In this document: in pieces, positions 35,833 to 43,973 of the stretch | How positions within the stretch are numbered: position 1 is the stretch's first letter | How the letters are laid out: the number at the start of each line of letters is the position of its first letter | NCBI GenBank assembly: GCA_945917985.1 | Contig: CAMEIH010000018.1 | Span: 1 to 44,647 of the forward strand | Direction of reading: 5' to 3' | DNA from: an uncultured Clostridium sp. | GTDB lineage: Bacteria > Bacillota > Clostridia > Lachnospirales > Lachnospiraceae | DNA: 44,647 nt | Position numbers and translations under genes: made by a program | Notes under the pieces: model-generated | Databases searched by the model: none | The model's input: only the letters and a program-made list of their open reading frames with translations | Told to the model about the DNA's origin: nothing

Positions 35833-38135
35833 TCAATATATTTTCTTCAGGCTGCAATCAGGGTAGAAAAAGGCAAGGATCTCTTCACAGTCCATTCCCC
35901 TGTTTCCCATGACCTTTGCGCCATTCTGGCTCATGCCCACACCATGCCCGTATCCGCCGCCAAATATAGTATATCCTATCACATTTTCCTTATTTTTTAC
36001 AACATCAATTACAAAATAGGCACTTGGCAGAATTTTCCCGGTCTCCATCTCGGTTCCGTCCTGCCTTACAATGCTGCCTCCGTTGTTTAAAATATACCTT
36101 ATATTGTATTCTCCTTTGACCTCAAAGGTTCCTTGATCCGTCTCAAGGGTTAGCACATCCGCCACGCCACCCTCTCTTCTTTTCGTGACTGAAATATCAT
36201 AGATCTTGTGAAACGATTCCTGCATGCGCTCTGCAATTTTTTCTGTATCCAGTTCTTTCACCTCATATTTCCAGCGATACCACGGTTCTTCCTTTTCATA
36301 GTCACTGTCATGAACGGATAAAATATAATCTCTGAATGTTTCCTCCCGGGTCATTTGCTGCGAAGCAAAATCCTGTTCCCTTATCTCATCGCCTGTTCCG
36401 CTCTCCGGATCATCTGCATCTGCCTGTGCAATATGACAGGAAGATAGGGAAATTTCTCTCTGTATTCCTCGTCCCATACGACCGCATCTGTGCCAAAACC
36501 GCAGGAGGTGGAATAATAATATGTGTTTACGGCCTGATCACCATAGTAAAGAAGTAACCCCGTTGTATCCTTTACCGCTTTTGTAGAATTCACATTTTCA
36601 GCTATATTGTTATAAACCTGATAATTCACGCTGTCATCCACATGCGCACCGATATCGGGCAGCCCCGGATGATTCAGATACCGGTAGGCATAGGTTCTGG
36701 CACAGACTGCCTGGGCTTTCAAAGCTGCCACAGGGTAGGAAGCCGGCATTTCACTGGGCACCACAGAATATAGATATTCCTCCAAAAGAAGCTCATTGAT
36801 GAGAATCAGTCCATCCGTTGTCTTTACAATTTCCATCCTGCCCCTGTAAACCGGACTTCCCTGATTTCTTTCAATCGAATTAACCTTTATCTTTCCCGAT
36901 CCGGCAGAAGGAATCAGCTCCACTCTGTCTCCCTTCAAATAATCACTTTCCCCGTCAAGGATGAGTTCTTCTCCTGCCGGAATCATTTCCGTTTTTCTGT
37001 CTTCATAGGAACCGTAAACAAGCTCTGTTTCGCAATCAGAAGTAAGCCTGATACATTCATGATAAAGAGATTGAAAACCGCTGTTCATGACGGCCACCCG
37101 GATACTTTCCATGTTCTCTTTGCGCACAATCAGAACCGCACATATTTTTCCGTCATCCATCACATAATCTGCGAAATCATAACCCACCTTCAATTCTGTC
37201 AAGTCTGCTTCCCGCAGTTCCTCATATAACTGATAGACTTTACAGCTTTCCTCAATTTCAAAAGTTCCCTTATCCTTCAGTTCCAGTTCTCTGTCTGAAA
37301 TTCTGAGAAGAGTCCCACTCATTTTTTCCTCTTTGCTTTCTAATCTTGTCAGCCTGCCGCTATCAAAAATAAGATCAGCAACGCACTCTCTTTGGGGATT
37401 CATTAAAGCTTCTTCCTGTTCTTGTGCGTAAAACACCTCGAATCCGTTTACGAAAAACTGAATCTGATTCTCCCCCGCCTCCAGAATCCAGACATTGGCG
37501 AGTGTAATCTCTTTCTTCGTTTTCTCCCTCACTGTGAGCAGAACATCTCCACAGATGTAAGCTCTTATCACGGAAAAATAACATTCACCGAAAGCATCTG
37601 AAGTGCACCGGTATATCTTCCCATCTTCCGATAATACTTTGTCTTCTTCAAGGGGTTCCCCCGTTTCTTCCTCCCGGATTTTGTCACCGCCGGAAAGCAC
37701 AGATATCTCTGTGAGCTTTATCCTGTCTTTCAGCCCATACAGCGCAAGAAGACGATCATAGCTTTGATACCAGTCCTCCTTCAGCAGATAAAAATCCTCC
37801 CTGTATTTTTCTTCCATTTCAAATTCATGATCATCCGTAAGCATTCTCACTAAATCTATGTAATCTCCGTAAAGGAGTTTTACGTATTCGTTCTCCGCAT
37901 AACTTATCTTCTGCTGATCGAGCCATTTTCCCAGGTTCTCCGATACCGTTTCATTAAAGACCGCATTCTCTTTCAGTGCCTGCATCAAAATCACCGCATC
38001 CTCCACAGTGATTCCTTCTCCCTCCGGCTGTTTCATCCGAAATACTCTCGTATCCCTCTTCATCAGAATCAAAAAGCAGACAGCTAATAGTAAAATGAGC
38101 ATTAATTTCATTAAAATCCGAAGTCTTGTTTTCAT
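35833..38135 (-). pseudogene. SpoIID/LytB-domain protein, split by a frameshift
   Basis: Frame one (38135-36381) has an N-terminal membrane helix (LMKLMLILLLAVCFLILM), a 400-residue unassigned region and the first part of a SpoIID/LytB domain: INELLLEEYLYSVVPSEMPASYP, ALKAQAVCARTYAY and TYYYSTSCGFGTD. The frame then runs into a stop after out-of-place sequence. The remainder of the domain lies in the -1 frame (about 36455-35833), ending with FGGGYGHGVGMSQNGAKVMG, the normal SpoIID C-terminal signature. One base missing near 36430-36455 would explain it. SpoIID-domain proteins bind or cleave peptidoglycan glycan strands, as in engulfment during sporulation. AAGGGGAAG precedes the ATG. A sequencing error is possible; otherwise the gene is broken, because the second part alone starts without the catalytic region. 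Confidence 0.78.
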
Positions 38136-38164
38136 GAACAGCTTCCCCTTGTTTTATTTTCATG

Positions 38165-38201
38165 CCAAAAAGAAAAGCAGCCTGCTCAAGGCTGCTTTTC
38201 T
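38165..38201 (-). terminator. Terminator downstream of the 6S RNA gene
   Basis: AGAAAAGCAGCC (38171-38182) and GGCTGCTTTTCT (38190-38201) form a perfect 12-bp stem followed on the minus strand by TTTTT. It stands between the 6S RNA and the SpoIID-like gene. Confidence 0.88.
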
Positions 38202-38213
38202 TTCGTCCAATCA

Positions 38214-38237
38214 GACAACATACAAAAGTATGTTGTC
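38214..38237 (-). other. Perfect 10-bp hairpin between 6S RNA and its terminator
   Basis: GACAACATAC (38214-38223) and GTATGTTGTC (38228-38237) enclose AAAA on the plus strand. There is no T-run, so it is not a terminator itself; it may be part of the 3' trailer of the 6S precursor. Confidence 0.55.
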
Positions 38238-38244
38238 ATTTGGT

Positions 38245-38434
38245 ATCCCCAAAATGCCGGTTCCTGCCTTTTGACTCCTAGCAATGCTAGGTGGGTGACC
38301 GCAGCCTATGCTTTTGCCTTCCCTTCCAATCCTTCTTTCGAAGTGAGGGCTTGACAGCCACAAGGCGATATAGGAATCCCGTTTAAAGTATCTGTAGGTT
38401 CAAAACTAACAGGAGTTGTCGCACATTTCAGGTT
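38245..38434 (-). ncRNA. ssrS: 6S RNA (RNA polymerase regulator)
   Basis: This 190-nt element sits in the only gene-free stretch over 300 bases (38136-38514). After the promoter the minus strand reads CCTGAAATGTGCG, and the far end reads GCATTTTGGGG, forming a 10-bp closing stem with wobbles. Just inside are GTTAGTTTTGAACCTACA and AAACGGGATTCCTATATCG with CCTTGTGG, resembling the 5' bubble side of Firmicute 6S RNAs, and a local hairpin CCTAGCATTGCTAGG. Size, long-hairpin layout, own sigma-A promoter and terminator all fit 6S RNA, which mimics an open promoter and sequesters the housekeeping holoenzyme. No tmRNA, RNase P or SRP signature is present. I identified it from memory of the consensus, not by covariance search. 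Confidence 0.75.
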
Positions 38435-38440
38435 AATTTT

Positions 38441-38469
38441 ATTATATCCAATCCCGTCATAAAATACAA
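38441..38469 (-). promoter_or_regulatory. 6S RNA promoter
   Basis: Minus strand TTGTAT (38464-38469), 17-nt spacer, TATAAT (38441-38446). The start would be near 38434, immediately before the closing stem of the 6S RNA. Confidence 0.75.
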
Positions 38470-38514
38470 CCACTTTCCATCACAAATACTTTGAAAAAAA
38501 TGGATATCTGTTCA

Positions 38515-40875
38515 CTAAATCAGCTTTCTCTTTCTTGCCTCGGAGACAGCCGCCGCTTTTCCTTTGACGCCAAGCTTTTTATAATTTTCCTTACAATGGT
38601 ATTTTACTGTTCCCACATTGACATCCAAAAGGCCTGCAATCTCCTCGTAAGTCATCCCCGCAGCCTGAAGCCGTAAAATTTTGATTGCATTTTCTGAAAA
38701 ACTCAAATCAGATGAATTTTTCTTCAGATAAGAAGGATACAATCTGGTTATCTTTTCCGTTTCCGCAAGAACACTATCATAAAATTCCTGTTTTTTCACG
38801 GGAAGCTTTGCTTCATTTAAAAGTGGCAGAAGCGCCACACCTTCTCTGGACAGTAGTCTTACAAAGTGATACTCCTCTGCCATGGTATACACTTCCTCAA
38901 AGACTTCCTTCCAGTTCTCCCGCTCCATGCGGTACAAAAGAATTGCTCTTAAGATAAGCACCTCGATCTTTATGTAGGTGCGCTGCATTTTCTCGGCATA
39001 ATAGGATATTTTTTCCAATAGGAACATTGCTTTTTCATAGCTTCCGTAGCTCATGTAGACCCTGATCTTCGTCAGATAACGATATCTTTCCATAGTAAAG
39101 AAATCATCCTGTTCATCAGGTGCCAGGTTCATCCATTCATCCACACCGGCCATTTCGCCCTGATACAGAAAAAGCCTGCACAGAAAAGCATCTATATTGA
39201 TCAGGATTCTTCCGGGTGTTCCTGTTTCCTTCTGTACTTTTCTTTTAAAATTCTGCATCAGTTCCACTGCTTCTTTGGCTTCTCCGCCAAACAAACGCAG
39301 TCTTGCAAGGATCGCATTCCCCACAAAGCTCTGTTCCGGCTTTCCTCCCGCATCTGCCTGAAGCAGGCCTGTGGATACCAGGCGAAGCACTTCGTAATCA
39401 TCCTCACCCTTTTCAAAAAAGCTCTCTGCCAGAGCAAGCTCCACCATTCCTCTTCCGTATTTACCAAAAACAACGGGAATCAGTTTTCCGATGCTTGCGG
39501 CAAGCTGTTTGTCTATTTTGCTCCATTCACAAAAGTCCTTGCCCCCGTTCATCTGGGATGGCAGACCGCTGGTAATACTGAATTCGGGCAACGATAATTT
39601 TCTGTTCAGCAAAAGGGTAGCGGCACTTTTAATCAGTTCGGCAATATCGGATGAGCCTCTGTGAGGCAGTGCGATATCCAGATAGGCGATCCAGTTTCTG
39701 GCATTTCTCTTTTCACCGCCTGTCAGGTCAGCTTCCTTTTTCTTAAGTACCCGGTACCATTCCTCACTTTCTTCCAGATGAAACATGAGAGATTCCAGCA
39801 TGCTCATTCCGGCGATCAGTTCCAGGCTCTCTTCTATTTTTTCTTTGGGAAGCAAAAGATAATAATGTCTGAGTTCATATAAAAATCCGCTGTTTGGGTC
39901 TTTTCTTGCATTCTCTACCAGAATACTGCTGATACGGTTCTCATTTTTACACTGTTCAAACATCTGCAGTGCCTCTACCACCCTGCCCTGCTGTTCATAG
40001 AACCTTCCCGCATTGTAATACAGATCCATGCGGTAATCATCACTGTATTCTTGCAGAAGCTTTCTTCTGAGACAATTGAGCAAAGTTTTGTCTATGGTAT
40101 AGACACCTGCTTCTTCCTTCAGAAAATTGCCTGCTCCCCTTGCCCTTTTGATCATTTCATATACGTTTTTCTTGTCTGTGATTGCCTCTGCCATGCAGGC
40201 AGTAAAGGAATCCACAATCGAAAGTTGCAAAAGAAATTCCTGAAGTTCCACATTCCACTGATTGCAGACATTTTCATCCAGATAATCCCAAAACAGCTTT
40301 TGTACGCGATGTGTCAATTCCTCAATGTTTGAAACACCATTTTTGAGAAGATCGGCAACCATTTTTACCGTCATCCCATGTCCCCTTGAGAATTCAACCA
40401 GCATCGGGAGTTCATCTTCCTTGTAAGGTACATTACAATCGATAAAAAAGTTCTTTATACTTTGAGTTGAAAGCAGTAAATCCTCCTCATCAATTACTGT
40501 CATTGTGCGCATTTTCAAACTGACTTCCAGAAGCCAGCCGGGACACTCACATCTTCCGGACAAAATGATCCAGGTATCACCCTGTTTGATCAGCTGTACG
40601 ATTCTCTCTCTGATGGAGGCAGGCTCTGCCCACTGGATATCATCAACAATCGCGATCTCTCCCTGTCCGAAATTCTCCGGCAGAAGATCCTTTTCCAGCA
40701 CTTCTCCGGCAGAAAAATACCTGTATTTTTTCCCTTTAAAATAATGAGTTAAAAACGACGTCTTTCCATATCCCGTAGCACCGTAAAGATACACAGGATT
40801 TTTTAACTCTTGTGCCATTTTCATCTTCTTTCTTGCCCGTTCCGGGTATGTATAGTAATCCGTTATCTCTCTCAT
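38515..40875 (-). CDS. LAL/MalT-type LuxR-family regulator
   Basis: Large ATP-dependent regulator of 786 residues. It has a STAND-type ATPase domain with Walker A GATGYGKTS (32-40) and Walker B IAIVDDIQWAE, a long helical TPR-like middle region, and a C-terminal LuxR helix-turn-helix (about 720-786) containing LSFSENAIKILRLQAAGMTYEEIAGLLDVNVGTVKYH. Such regulators switch on when an inducer binds the sensor region. Its ATG overlaps the stop of the membrane protein gene by 4 bp (ATGA), so it is the last gene of the 43.7-38.5 kb operon and probably regulates it. The ligand is unknown. No clear terminator follows; the 6S RNA promoter begins about 45 bp past the stop. Confidence 0.88.
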   Translation of the reverse strand: MREITDYYTYPERARKKMKMAQELKNPVYLYGATGYGKTSFLTHYFKGKKYRYFSAGEVLEKDLLPENFGQGEIAIVDDIQWAEPASIRERIVQLIKQGDTWIILSGRCECPGWLLEVSLKMRTMTVIDEEDLLLSTQSIKNFFIDCNVPYKEDELPMLVEFSRGHGMTVKMVADLLKNGVSNIEELTHRVQKLFWDYLDENVCNQWNVELQEFLLQLSIVDSFTACMAEAITDKKNVYEMIKRARGAGNFLKEEAGVYTIDKTLLNCLRRKLLQEYSDDYRMDLYYNAGRFYEQQGRVVEALQMFEQCKNENRISSILVENARKDPNSGFLYELRHYYLLLPKEKIEESLELIAGMSMLESLMFHLEESEEWYRVLKKKEADLTGGEKRNARNWIAYLDIALPHRGSSDIAELIKSAATLLLNRKLSLPEFSITSGLPSQMNGGKDFCEWSKIDKQLAASIGKLIPVVFGKYGRGMVELALAESFFEKGEDDYEVLRLVSTGLLQADAGGKPEQSFVGNAILARLRLFGGEAKEAVELMQNFKRKVQKETGTPGRILINIDAFLCRLFLYQGEMAGVDEWMNLAPDEQDDFFTMERYRYLTKIRVYMSYGSYEKAMFLLEKISYYAEKMQRTYIKIEVLILRAILLYRMERENWKEVFEEVYTMAEEYHFVRLLSREGVALLPLLNEAKLPVKKQEFYDSVLAETEKITRLYPSYLKKNSSDLSFSENAIKILRLQAAGMTYEEIAGLLDVNVGTVKYHCKENYKKLGVKGKAAAVSEARKRKLI

Positions 40876-42230
40876 TTTTTCTTTCCTTTTATGAGATTTT
40901 TTAAACCAAATTCATAGGTAATAAAAAACAGTGCCGTCACTGTCACAAGCTGTGCCCTGTAGGTAAAAAAGTAATGCTGATACGCATGACTTTGAAGCGC
41001 CATATATCTCAGATAAGGGACAAAACCAAGCAGCAGGCATAAGGAGATCATTTCCCATGAATAATTCTTTGCCCGGAACATGTAAATAACAGCAATACAC
41101 AGAAAAAGTACACCAATGCAGATCCAGAACACAACTCCCATCTGCATCTCCTCCCGAAAGGGAAACAGGCAGCCCTGATTTCTGAAAATCGCCCCTGTAA
41201 AGCGCTGGAAGCCGGATGCCTCCGGATCCAGGTTGGTATTGCCAAGATAAACCGTACCGCTGATCCGATACTCTGCCGATTCAAGTGCACTGCCAAGGGC
41301 CTGCCACCCCAAAGCTCCCACTGCCAGAAGCCATTTGAGCACAAACATAAAACCATAGGAAGCTCCCCAGATCACTCCGCAGACAGCCATCCTTCCTGTT
41401 TCCTTCCGAAAGCCTTCAAGCTCTCCTGCCTCATAGCGAAGCACAAGAAGGATCAGCAGAGGGATCGTGACCGTCAAAGTCTCCGTGGTAAGGAAATCAA
41501 AAAAGCAAGTAAACACACCGGAAGCAGCCATAAGCAAAAACACGCTTCGATATAGCCTCTCCGTGTCCTTTCTTCCTCTGAAAAGAAAAACTGATATGAT
41601 GGAAATCACATTCATCACAAGAAAGGTGGTAATATACTCAATGCACATGGCACACATCCATGCCTGCACAATCAGATTGCCCAGAAGATAACAGACAGAC
41701 AGCGCCTTTGCCTTCTGTCTCCACAAAAGCAGGAAAACCGCCAGGGTCAGAATCAGAAGCACCGCCCCCAGAAACAATCTGGCACCTTCTATTCCCGTAA
41801 ACACAAACAGAGGGTGAAGCAGCACCATCCCGCCGTGCCAGTAGCGGAAATAATCGATATTGGGTTCTTTCTCCTCCTTAAGGCTGTCCCAAAGACTTAC
41901 TTCTACCGATTCCAGTTCCGGATTATAGTAGGAAGCCCTGATCAGCGATCCGGCAAGATCATCCCCCGAGATATGATACATAATATTCACCAGAATACAG
42001 TCCGCATAATTATCCTGTCTGGTATTAAACTGGTCTTCCACCAGCAAAGGAAAAAGCTCGTGATCCTTAAAATATTCCCCGCTCTCAAGACAGGACTGTG
42101 TAATCGCACTTTTGGGGATCAGTCCGGTCAGAAAAAGCAACAGCATACAGACGATCGCACTGACCGCCGCCATGCCTAAAACCTTTCCCCCTATGATGAA
42201 GCTTTCCTTTTTCATTGCTATCTTTTTCAT
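40872..42230 (-). CDS. Polytopic membrane protein, possibly GT-C-type glycosyltransferase
   Basis: Protein of 452 residues with about 10-11 membrane helices. After the first helix there is a long outside loop of roughly 100 residues with acidic positions (QDNYADCILVNIMYHISGDD) and the sequence YFRYWHGGMVLLHPL. A large first loop with acidic residues before many helices is the layout of GT-C enzymes, which use polyprenyl-phosphate sugars. No named family is recognised. The neighbour upstream is a DPM1-like synthase that makes such donors, which supports the idea. The ribosome site is weak; the gap after the glycosyltransferase stop is 17 nt. Alternatives are a flippase or an unrelated membrane protein. 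The gene couples to the LuxR regulator by a 4-bp overlap. Confidence 0.7.
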   Translation of the reverse strand: MKKIAMKKESFIIGGKVLGMAAVSAIVCMLLLFLTGLIPKSAITQSCLESGEYFKDHELFPLLVEDQFNTRQDNYADCILVNIMYHISGDDLAGSLIRASYYNPELESVEVSLWDSLKEEKEPNIDYFRYWHGGMVLLHPLFVFTGIEGARLFLGAVLLILTLAVFLLLWRQKAKALSVCYLLGNLIVQAWMCAMCIEYITTFLVMNVISIISVFLFRGRKDTERLYRSVFLLMAASGVFTCFFDFLTTETLTVTIPLLILLVLRYEAGELEGFRKETGRMAVCGVIWGASYGFMFVLKWLLAVGALGWQALGSALESAEYRISGTVYLGNTNLDPEASGFQRFTGAIFRNQGCLFPFREEMQMGVVFWICIGVLFLCIAVIYMFRAKNYSWEMISLCLLLGFVPYLRYMALQSHAYQHYFFTYRAQLVTVTALFFITYEFGLKNLIKGKKK

Positions 42231-42247
42231 GTTACTTTTTGTTAACC

Positions 42248-42937
42248 TTACTTAAAATTCTTTTTTAATTTCATAATCAGTGTAAGATGCCGCATGCCGT
42301 CGCGCACGGTTCTTAAATGAGATTTATGTCCTCTTCCATCCCGATAAAGAATCACCGGTGTCTGACTGATCTTCTGTCCGCAAAGAGCTGCCCTTCCGAT
42401 CATCTCTGTGGCAAATTCCATGCCGCTGCACTCGCAGGAAAGTGCAAGGAAGCTGTCCTTTTTGACTCCGCGAAGACCGCAGTGGAAATCACGGACATCC
42501 GTTCCAAAGCACATTCTTCCAAGGAAAGAAAGCACCGGAACTCCCAGATACCTGTGAGAAAAGGACATGGCACCCTTTTCACAGGGAAAAGCAAACCGGT
42601 CGCCGATCACCATATCTGCTCCGCCGCGCAGTTCCCACACAAAAGGCCATAGTTCATCAAAGTGATAGCTGCAGTCGCAGTCTGCCATGATCACATAATC
42701 GCCTGCCGCATGTTCGATCCCATAGCGCAGCGCATTGCCGTAGCCCTTTTCCTCGCAGCAGATGACCCTTGCGTCAGCATCTGTTGCTCTCTTTACGGAT
42801 GCATCCGTACTTCCATTATCCACTACCAGCACTTCACCGTCAATCCCGCACTGCACAAAAAAGGCTGCAGCCTGCTTAACGCAGACCGCAACCGTATTTT
42901 CTTCGTTTAAACATGGTAAAAGTATTGTCAATTCCAT
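42248..42937 (-). CDS. Family 2 glycosyltransferase, DPM1-like (polyprenyl-phosphate sugar synthase)
   Basis: Soluble GT-A enzyme of 229 residues. Motifs are LTILLPCLNEENTV at the N-terminus, VVDNGSTDAS (39-47), and the metal-binding DCD (86-88) in MADCDCSYHF. GDRFAF, FHCGLRGVKK and EFATEMIGRA follow. Length and lack of membrane helices match dolichol/undecaprenyl-phosphate hexose synthases that load a sugar onto a lipid carrier on the inner face of the membrane. Its ATG lies inside the 3' end of the secreted-protein gene (10 bp overlap), and the membrane protein gene follows after 17 nt. The sugar cannot be read from sequence. Confidence 0.88.
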   Translation of the reverse strand: MELTILLPCLNEENTVAVCVKQAAAFFVQCGIDGEVLVVDNGSTDASVKRATDADARVICCEEKGYGNALRYGIEHAAGDYVIMADCDCSYHFDELWPFVWELRGGADMVIGDRFAFPCEKGAMSFSHRYLGVPVLSFLGRMCFGTDVRDFHCGLRGVKKDSFLALSCECSGMEFATEMIGRAALCGQKISQTPVILYRDGRGHKSHLRTVRDGMRHLTLIMKLKKNFK

Positions 42938-43719
42938 CCGTATAAGTTTCCTAAATAGGTAAATCCATAAAACTGTGCCCCATCCGTTGGAGCCTGCCCT
43001 GCCGGTATCGTAAAGGTTTTCATACTTCCGTCTTTATCCTTAAAGGTTGTCTTAAGACTCACATCAGGACGTTTACTCAGTTCATTCAGTATGAATGATG
43101 TGTAACAACTGAAGTTGCTCGTTGTAATCTCCACGGTTCCGTTCTCGGGAGCTTCCTTTATCATCTTGACAATATTTTTCACAAAGGTCATAGCTCCTGA
43201 TATGACATAGCTGTCATCCACCGCTCCGCACGAACACTTATGTTCCATCAGTCCGTCTGAGGTTTCTGTGGGTTCGATTGTCTCTACCCACTCAAAATAA
43301 TGCTCATGCTTATAGGAACTGCCACTGTCTGATGTCGATGAAGCGATAGATTGTAACTTGATTATGTAATTGTAATTAGCACTATCAATACTAGCACTAT
43401 AAGCGGTTACTTTATATTCTTTCCCTACCGGCAATTCATATTCACCAAAATAAGGGGAGCTATTTCCATCATTTAATGATGTTACGATTTCATCCCCATC
43501 AATAATAACCGTTAATTTTCCACCACTTTGTTGCGAAACTCCTTTGATAATATCTCCGCCATGCAAAATCTGATTTTCTGTCAAATTGGTACTTGCATTA
43601 TCAGCATCCAAATTTATTGTTGCCGCCAGCACCGTCATACTGCTTCCAAACATCATGATCATTGCAAGCAGCAATGCCAACAGACCTTTTCCTCTCTTTT
43701 TCAATTCCTTCTTGTCCAT
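42928..43719 (-). CDS. Secreted protein of unknown function, first gene of the glycosyltransferase operon
   Basis: Exported protein of 263 residues. I chose the ATG at 43719 (MDKKELKKRGKG), with AAGGAGG about 8 nt upstream; an ATG at 43740 overlaps that site. A typical signal peptide ends near VLAA. Asn/Ser-rich sequence (NLDADNASTNLTENQ) follows, then a Ser-rich linker, a short Cys module (HEHYFEWVETIEPTETSDG and HKCSCGAV), and a C-terminal domain: FVKNIVKMIKEAPENGTVEITT, LSKRPDVSLKT, FTIPAGQAP and GFTYLGNLYG. I recall similar modules in secreted Lachnospiraceae proteins without known function. No sorting signal or anchor is present. The stop overlaps the glycosyltransferase start by 10 bp, so it is co-expressed and may be its substrate. 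Confidence 0.82.
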   Translation of the reverse strand: MDKKELKKRGKGLLALLLAMIMMFGSSMTVLAATINLDADNASTNLTENQILHGGDIIKGVSQQSGGKLTVIIDGDEIVTSLNDGNSSPYFGEYELPVGKEYKVTAYSASIDSANYNYIIKLQSIASSTSDSGSSYKHEHYFEWVETIEPTETSDGLMEHKCSCGAVDDSYVISGAMTFVKNIVKMIKEAPENGTVEITTSNFSCYTSFILNELSKRPDVSLKTTFKDKDGSMKTFTIPAGQAPTDGAQFYGFTYLGNLYGWN

Positions 43720-43752
43720 TTGAATGTCCTCCTTTTCCATTGCTCTTTGATT

Positions 43753-43799
43753 AGTTTACAGGAGTCAAAGTAAAAAAGCAACTATCCAAAAGGGTAGTT
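43753..43799 (-). promoter_or_regulatory. Operon promoter with upstream dyad
   Basis: Minus strand TTGCTT (43776-43781), 17-nt spacer, TAAACT (43753-43758). Directly upstream, AACTATCC (43780-43787) and GGGTAGTT (43792-43799) form an 8-bp inverted repeat with one mismatch around AAAA, touching the -35 box. This is a suitable place for an activator such as the operon's own LuxR protein (inference). Confidence 0.5.
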
Positions 43800-43880
43800 T
43801 GGGCTTCATTTAGGAAATAAATCTCTATAATTTTTTATAAGGGAAAAAAATTTTTCATACAACAAAACAGTTTCACTTGC

Positions 43881-43924
43881 CAAAAAAACAGACACCAGTC
43901 TGCCTTTGGCAAATCTGATGTCTG
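43881..43924 (-). terminator. Terminator of the PEP carboxykinase gene
   Basis: CAGACACCAG (43889-43898) and CTGATGTCTG (43915-43924), one wobble, form the stem, with TTTTTTT following on the minus strand. It lies about 50 nt after the stop at 43974. An inner TGCC/GGCA repeat tightens the loop. Confidence 0.85.
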
Positions 43925-43973
43925 TTATTTTTTACATGTTTTTCAACATATTATTTTAACCAGTTTCCTGTTC

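Noticed and set aside
36381-36477. Programmed -1 frameshifting in the SpoIID-like gene
   Set aside because: No X-XXY-YYZ heptamer in the right frame (codons read GAG AAA TTT CCC) and no stem right after it; a missing base is simpler.
38245-38434. Riboswitch for the downstream SpoIID-like gene
   Set aside because: A terminator separates it from that gene, no known aptamer signature was seen, and the closing stem and bubble sequences resemble 6S RNA.
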